Origin: Kribbella flavida DSM 17836
GTDB lineage: Bacteria; Actinomycetota; Actinomycetes; Propionibacteriales; Kribbellaceae
Assembly: GCF_000024345.1 (NCBI RefSeq)
Contig: NC_013729.1
Location: forward strand, 7,316,001 to 7,380,000
DNA length: 64,000 bases
Direction of reading: 5' to 3'
Under the pieces are notes generated by a model. That model ran no database searches and was not told the origin of the DNA. It saw nothing but the letters and a program-made list of their open reading frames with translations. Position numbers and translations under genes: made by a program. This document shows, piece after piece, positions 60,961 through 64,000 of this stretch. Within the stretch, counting starts at the first letter, position 1. Every line of letters begins with the position of its first letter.

Positions 60961-62642
60961 GCACGCAACCCCCCGACTTCCCGTCGTACGCCGGTCGCCC
61001 GCGGCCCGGCGTACCGCCGACGCCCTCGCCGCGGCCGGCCGGGCCGAGCGGTCCTCCCCAGCCCGGGCAGAGTCCCGGCGTCACAGGTCCGGGTGCTCCC
61101 GGCCCGGGTGCTCAGGGGCCGGGCGGCAAGCCGGGCCGGAACGGCTACTCCGGAACCGCTTTGGTCTCGGCCAACCTCGCCCGGACCCAGAGCTGGTGGC
61201 AGGAGAAGCTGCACCGGCTCAGCCTGCACGCCCGGGTCACCCTGCTGGCCGCCGTCGCGGTGGGCTTCGCGGTCGCGCTGGTCAGCGTCTCGGCGTACGT
61301 CACGGTGCGCCAGCAGATGTACCGCAACCTGGACTCCAGCCTGATCGACCGGGCCGAGCAGGCGGCCAAGACCGGCGTGCTGACCAACCAGCAGAACCTG
61401 GCCACCATTCCGACCGACGCCTTCGGCCTCAGCGACATCCGGCTCGGGCTGTACCTGGCGACCGGGCAGAAGGTCGGCGCGGCCGACAGCTACCTGCCGC
61501 CGATGGGTCCCACCGAGCTGGCCATCGCCCAGAGCCAGAGCAACGAGGCCAGCGTGCGGACGGTCGGCACCCGCAACGGCGCGCACTTCCGGGTGATCTC
61601 CGTGCCCGCCGAGTTCTGCCCGATCATGCATCCCTGCCAGCAGGACAGGGAGGCCCGGCTGCCCGCCGCGCTGGTCGTCGCCCAGTCGCTGGACCCGATC
61701 GACCGCACACTGCACAACCTCGGCATCGTGCTGTGGGCCTTCGGCCTGGTCGGAGTGATCGGCGCTGCCCTGGCCGGCAACGCGATCGCCCAGTCCGGGC
61801 TGCGACCACTGGTCCGGCTGACCGGTGCCGCCGAGCACGTGGCCAGGACCGAGGAGCTGCGACCGATCCCGGTGAGCGGCTCCGACGAGATCTCCCGGCT
61901 CGCGCTCGCCTTCAACGCGATGCTGCAGGCCCTGGCCCGGTCGCAGGACCGGCAGCGGCGGCTGGTCGGCGACGCGGGGCACGAGCTGCGGACACCGCTG
62001 ACCAGTGTCCGGACCAACCTGGACCTGCTCGCCCAGGCCGACCAGCGCGGCGGTCTGCGCCCCGAGGACCGTCAGCAGCTGCTGGACGACGTCCGCGCAC
62101 AGATGGACGAGCTGACCACGCTGATCGGCGACCTGACCGAGCTGGCCCGGGACACCCCGCAGGTCCGCGACGCCGAGCTGATCGAGCTGTCGAACGTGGT
62201 CGAGGACGCGGTGATCAAGGTCCGCCGCCGCGCGCCGGGGCTGGAGTGGGACGTCCAGCTGGACCCGTTCCCGGTCTGGGGCGACGAGCGCCTGCTCGGC
62301 CGGGCAGTGACCAACCTGCTCGACAACGCCGCGAAGTACAGCACTCCGGACGAGCCGGCGGGTGAGGACCAGCCGCCGGCCCGGGTGACGGTCCGGCTGC
62401 GCGACGGCGTGCTGACGGTGACCGACAGCGGCCCGGGCATCGCCGAGGCCGACCTGCCGCACGTGTTCGACCGGTTCTACCGCTCCAGCGAGGCACGCAG
62501 CAGGCCGGGCTCCGGTCTGGGCCTCGCGATCGTCAAGCACGCGGCCGAGCAGCACGGTGGCATGATCTACGCCCGCAACGCGCCCGGCGGCGGAGCACAG
62601 TTCACGCTGTGGCTGCCCCACGCCGCCACGCAGTCGCGATGA
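60957..62642 (+). CDS. mprB: Histidine kinase MprB-like
   Basis: The 561-residue protein has a Pro/Gly-rich cytosolic N-terminal stretch (about 1-75), two transmembrane helices (about 92-112 and 255-275) enclosing an extracytoplasmic sensor with a Cys pair (EFCPIMHPC), a HAMP domain, the H-box GDAGHELRTPLTSVRTN, and ATPase N, G1 and G2 boxes (NLLDNAAKYS, DSGPGIAE, GSGLGLAIVKH). The long proline-rich tail is unusual compared with mycobacterial MprB. It senses envelope stress and phosphorylates MprA. GTG overlaps the mprA stop. Confidence 0.92.
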   Translation: MSTQPPDFPSYAGRPRPGVPPTPSPRPAGPSGPPQPGQSPGVTGPGAPGPGAQGPGGKPGRNGYSGTALVSANLARTQSWWQEKLHRLSLHARVTLLAAVAVGFAVALVSVSAYVTVRQQMYRNLDSSLIDRAEQAAKTGVLTNQQNLATIPTDAFGLSDIRLGLYLATGQKVGAADSYLPPMGPTELAIAQSQSNEASVRTVGTRNGAHFRVISVPAEFCPIMHPCQQDREARLPAALVVAQSLDPIDRTLHNLGIVLWAFGLVGVIGAALAGNAIAQSGLRPLVRLTGAAEHVARTEELRPIPVSGSDEISRLALAFNAMLQALARSQDRQRRLVGDAGHELRTPLTSVRTNLDLLAQADQRGGLRPEDRQQLLDDVRAQMDELTTLIGDLTELARDTPQVRDAELIELSNVVEDAVIKVRRRAPGLEWDVQLDPFPVWGDERLLGRAVTNLLDNAAKYSTPDEPAGEDQPPARVTVRLRDGVLTVTDSGPGIAEADLPHVFDRFYRSSEARSRPGSGLGLAIVKHAAEQHGGMIYARNAPGGGAQFTLWLPHAATQSR

Positions 62643-62674
62643 CTCCCCCGCGGGGCGGCCGGGCCTTCGCGGTT

Positions 62675-62763
62675 CCCTCACAGTGTGCTCAGGGGATCTT
62701 CATCGAGTTCTTCGGCAGCTCTGACGGGATCTTCAGCGCGTTCTCAGGTCCGGCCCTCATGGT
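62675..62763 (+). promoter_or_regulatory. pepD promoter: seven 11-bp-phased MprA-like boxes
   Basis: Heptamers start at 62675, 62686, 62697, 62708, 62719, 62730 and 62741, each 11 bp apart. The last, TTCTCAG, ends 10 bases before a -10-like CATGGT (62758-62763), which is six bases before the ATG, so the transcript may be leaderless. The middle boxes (such as CTCTGAC) are degenerate. The distance to the -10 is the same as at mprA. Confidence 0.6.
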
Positions 62764-62769
62764 TGACCC

Positions 62770-64000
62770 ATGACCGAGAACCAGCCGCACCAGCCGCAGA
62801 ACCAGCCCGGGAACGACACCCCGGCGCAGGGTTCGACGTACGGGAACCAGGCCCCGCAGGGGACGTCGCCGTCGTACGGCTCGAGTCCGCAGGAGCGTAC
62901 TCAGCAGCTGCCGACGACCGGCTACGGCCAGCACTCGCAGCAGCAGTACGCGCCGCACGGACCGGCGCGGCCGGGGCAGCACTCCTCAGGTGGGGGTGCT
63001 TTCCAGGGCGGACAGTTCGGTACGACCGGGGCGCATCAGGGGGCGTCGCCGGGTACCGGCTGGCCGTTCGCCGCCCAGCAGCCGGCCCAGCCGGAGCCAC
63101 CCAAGCCCAAGCGGCGCGGGCTGGCTCTGGTGGCAGCCACCGCGCTGCTGGTCGGGACCGCCGGCGGTGTGGGTGGTGCGGCTGTGTACTCGGCGACGAA
63201 CGACTCCAGCGCCACCCCGTCGGTGACCGCGCCGCTGACCGGCGGGCAGGCCGCTCCGGCCTCGGCGCCGGACGGCTCGGTGCAGAACGCCGCCGCCAAG
63301 GTGCTGCCGAGCGTGGTGAAGATCGCAGTCGCCACCGCGCAGGGTGCCGGCACCGGGTCCGGCATCGTGATCAGCCAGGACGGCCTGATCGTCACCAACA
63401 ACCACGTGGTGGCGGGCGCCGGCAACGGCGGCCGGCTGAGCGTGATCCTGAACGACGGGCGGACCGTGCCGGCGACCATCGTCGGCACCGACCCGCTGAC
63501 CGACCTCGCCGTGATCCGCGCCGACGCCAAGGACCTGAAGCCGGCCGTGCTCGGCAAGAGCGGTTCACTGCTCGTCGGCCAGGGCGTGGTCGCGATCGGT
63601 TCGCCGTTCGGCCTGGACGCGACCGTGACCAGCGGCATCGTGTCGGCCCTGAACCGTCCGGTCAGCTCGGGCGGCGAGCAGCAGGACAGCACCACGGTCT
63701 TCCCAGCCGTTCAGACCGACGCCGCGATCAACCCCGGGAACTCCGGCGGCGCCCTCATCGACCTCGCCGGCCAGGTGGTCGGAATCAACAGCGCGATCAA
63801 GACCGCCGGAGGATCGGGACAATCCGAAGGCGGCAACATCGGCCTGGGCTTCGCAATCCCGATCGACCAGGCCAAGCCGATCATCGACGAGCTGGTGGCC
63901 TCGGGCAAGGCCACGCATGCGCGGCTCGGAGTGACGGTCGGCGACGCGCAGTCCTCCGACGGGCTCACGCAAGGAGCGACCCTCGGCGAGGTGACGCCCG
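62770..64000 (+). CDS. pepD: HtrA/PepD-like membrane serine protease (partial at right edge)
   Basis: The first 410 codons are present; the PDZ domain and stop lie beyond the window. A long Gln/Pro/Gly-rich cytosolic N-terminal region (about 1-115) precedes one transmembrane helix (about 117-139), then an S1C trypsin-like domain with His in VTNNHVVAGAG, Asp in DPLTDLAVI and Ser in NPGNSGGALI. HtrA proteases degrade or refold damaged envelope proteins. The position after mprAB and the shared phased boxes mark it as a target of MprA. A leaderless start is likely. Confidence 0.93.
   Translation, partial: MTENQPHQPQNQPGNDTPAQGSTYGNQAPQGTSPSYGSSPQERTQQLPTTGYGQHSQQQYAPHGPARPGQHSSGGGAFQGGQFGTTGAHQGASPGTGWPFAAQQPAQPEPPKPKRRGLALVAATALLVGTAGGVGGAAVYSATNDSSATPSVTAPLTGGQAAPASAPDGSVQNAAAKVLPSVVKIAVATAQGAGTGSGIVISQDGLIVTNNHVVAGAGNGGRLSVILNDGRTVPATIVGTDPLTDLAVIRADAKDLKPAVLGKSGSLLVGQGVVAIGSPFGLDATVTSGIVSALNRPVSSGGEQQDSTTVFPAVQTDAAINPGNSGGALIDLAGQVVGINSAIKTAGGSGQSEGGNIGLGFAIPIDQAKPIIDELVASGKATHARLGVTVGDAQSSDGLTQGATLGEVTP

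Overview
This is a GC-rich, densely packed chromosomal segment from an actinobacterium. A filamentous soil genus of the Propionibacteriales such as Kribbella is my best guess, from gene content and style only. The pointers are an mprA-mprB-pepD block, a FadE5-type acyl-CoA dehydrogenase, a DUF6458 protein, an AfsR-like regulator, a chaplin-like secreted protein, many GTG starts, ATGA/GTGA gene overlaps and many leaderless-looking starts. I found no rRNA, tRNA, CRISPR array, phage or transposase gene.

Layout. 1-5.8 kb: a MerR regulator carrying a sliding-clamp-like domain (cut by the left edge), a small P-loop protein, anmK with an MHS transporter, and a FadE5-like dehydrogenase behind a promoter/operator. 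6-10.7 kb: three overlapping genes for related membrane proteins, then a DUF4097 protein and a DUF6458 protein. 10.7-20.9 kb: an NHL/thioredoxin protein, a DUF6398-like protein, a CUT1 sugar ABC transporter without its ATPase, an alcohol dehydrogenase, a flavin-reductase-like protein and a serine hydrolase. 20.9-27.3 kb: phenylacetate genes (paaN divergent from paaI-thiolase-paaK) with a 164-bp MITE-like insertion, a long inverted repeat, a TetR gene and the remnant of an acyl-CoA synthetase. 27.3-30.5 kb: a 15-codon leader ORF before a DinB gene, a DUF433/PIN-like toxin-antitoxin pair and a second serine hydrolase. 30.5-40.4 kb: an AfsR-like regulator, TetR plus a DrrAB-type exporter, GntR plus MFS, and a subtilase. 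40.4-48 kb: bkdABC, a phytase, an EamA exporter and a chaplin-like protein. 48-60 kb: an SDR, an aminotransferase, a dimethylargininase-like enzyme, a PEGA protein with a three-domain wall hydrolase, GntR, a PF04020 membrane protein, a tyrosine phosphatase, PPi-PFK, a TIM-barrel protein, Lrp plus EamA, and an acetamidase. 60.1-64 kb: mprA-mprB-pepD, with pepD cut by the right edge.

How genes work together. PaaK, PaaN, PaaI and the thiolase are parts of aerobic phenylacetate catabolism; the epoxidase and other steps are not in the window. The Bkd complex would oxidise branched-chain 2-oxo acids. MprAB and PepD form an envelope-stress circuit: the mprA and pepD promoters carry phased TTCTCAG-type boxes with the same 11-bp period and the same distance to the -10.

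The most noteworthy items are the phased boxes, the leader ORF with two mutually exclusive hairpins (one sequestering the dinB Shine-Dalgarno), the MITE-like element sitting on a thiolase stop codon, two copies of a dispersed palindromic repeat, a 66-bp-arm inverted repeat, the MerR-clamp fusion and the three-gene membrane cassette. All assignments come from reading the sequence; no database search was run.
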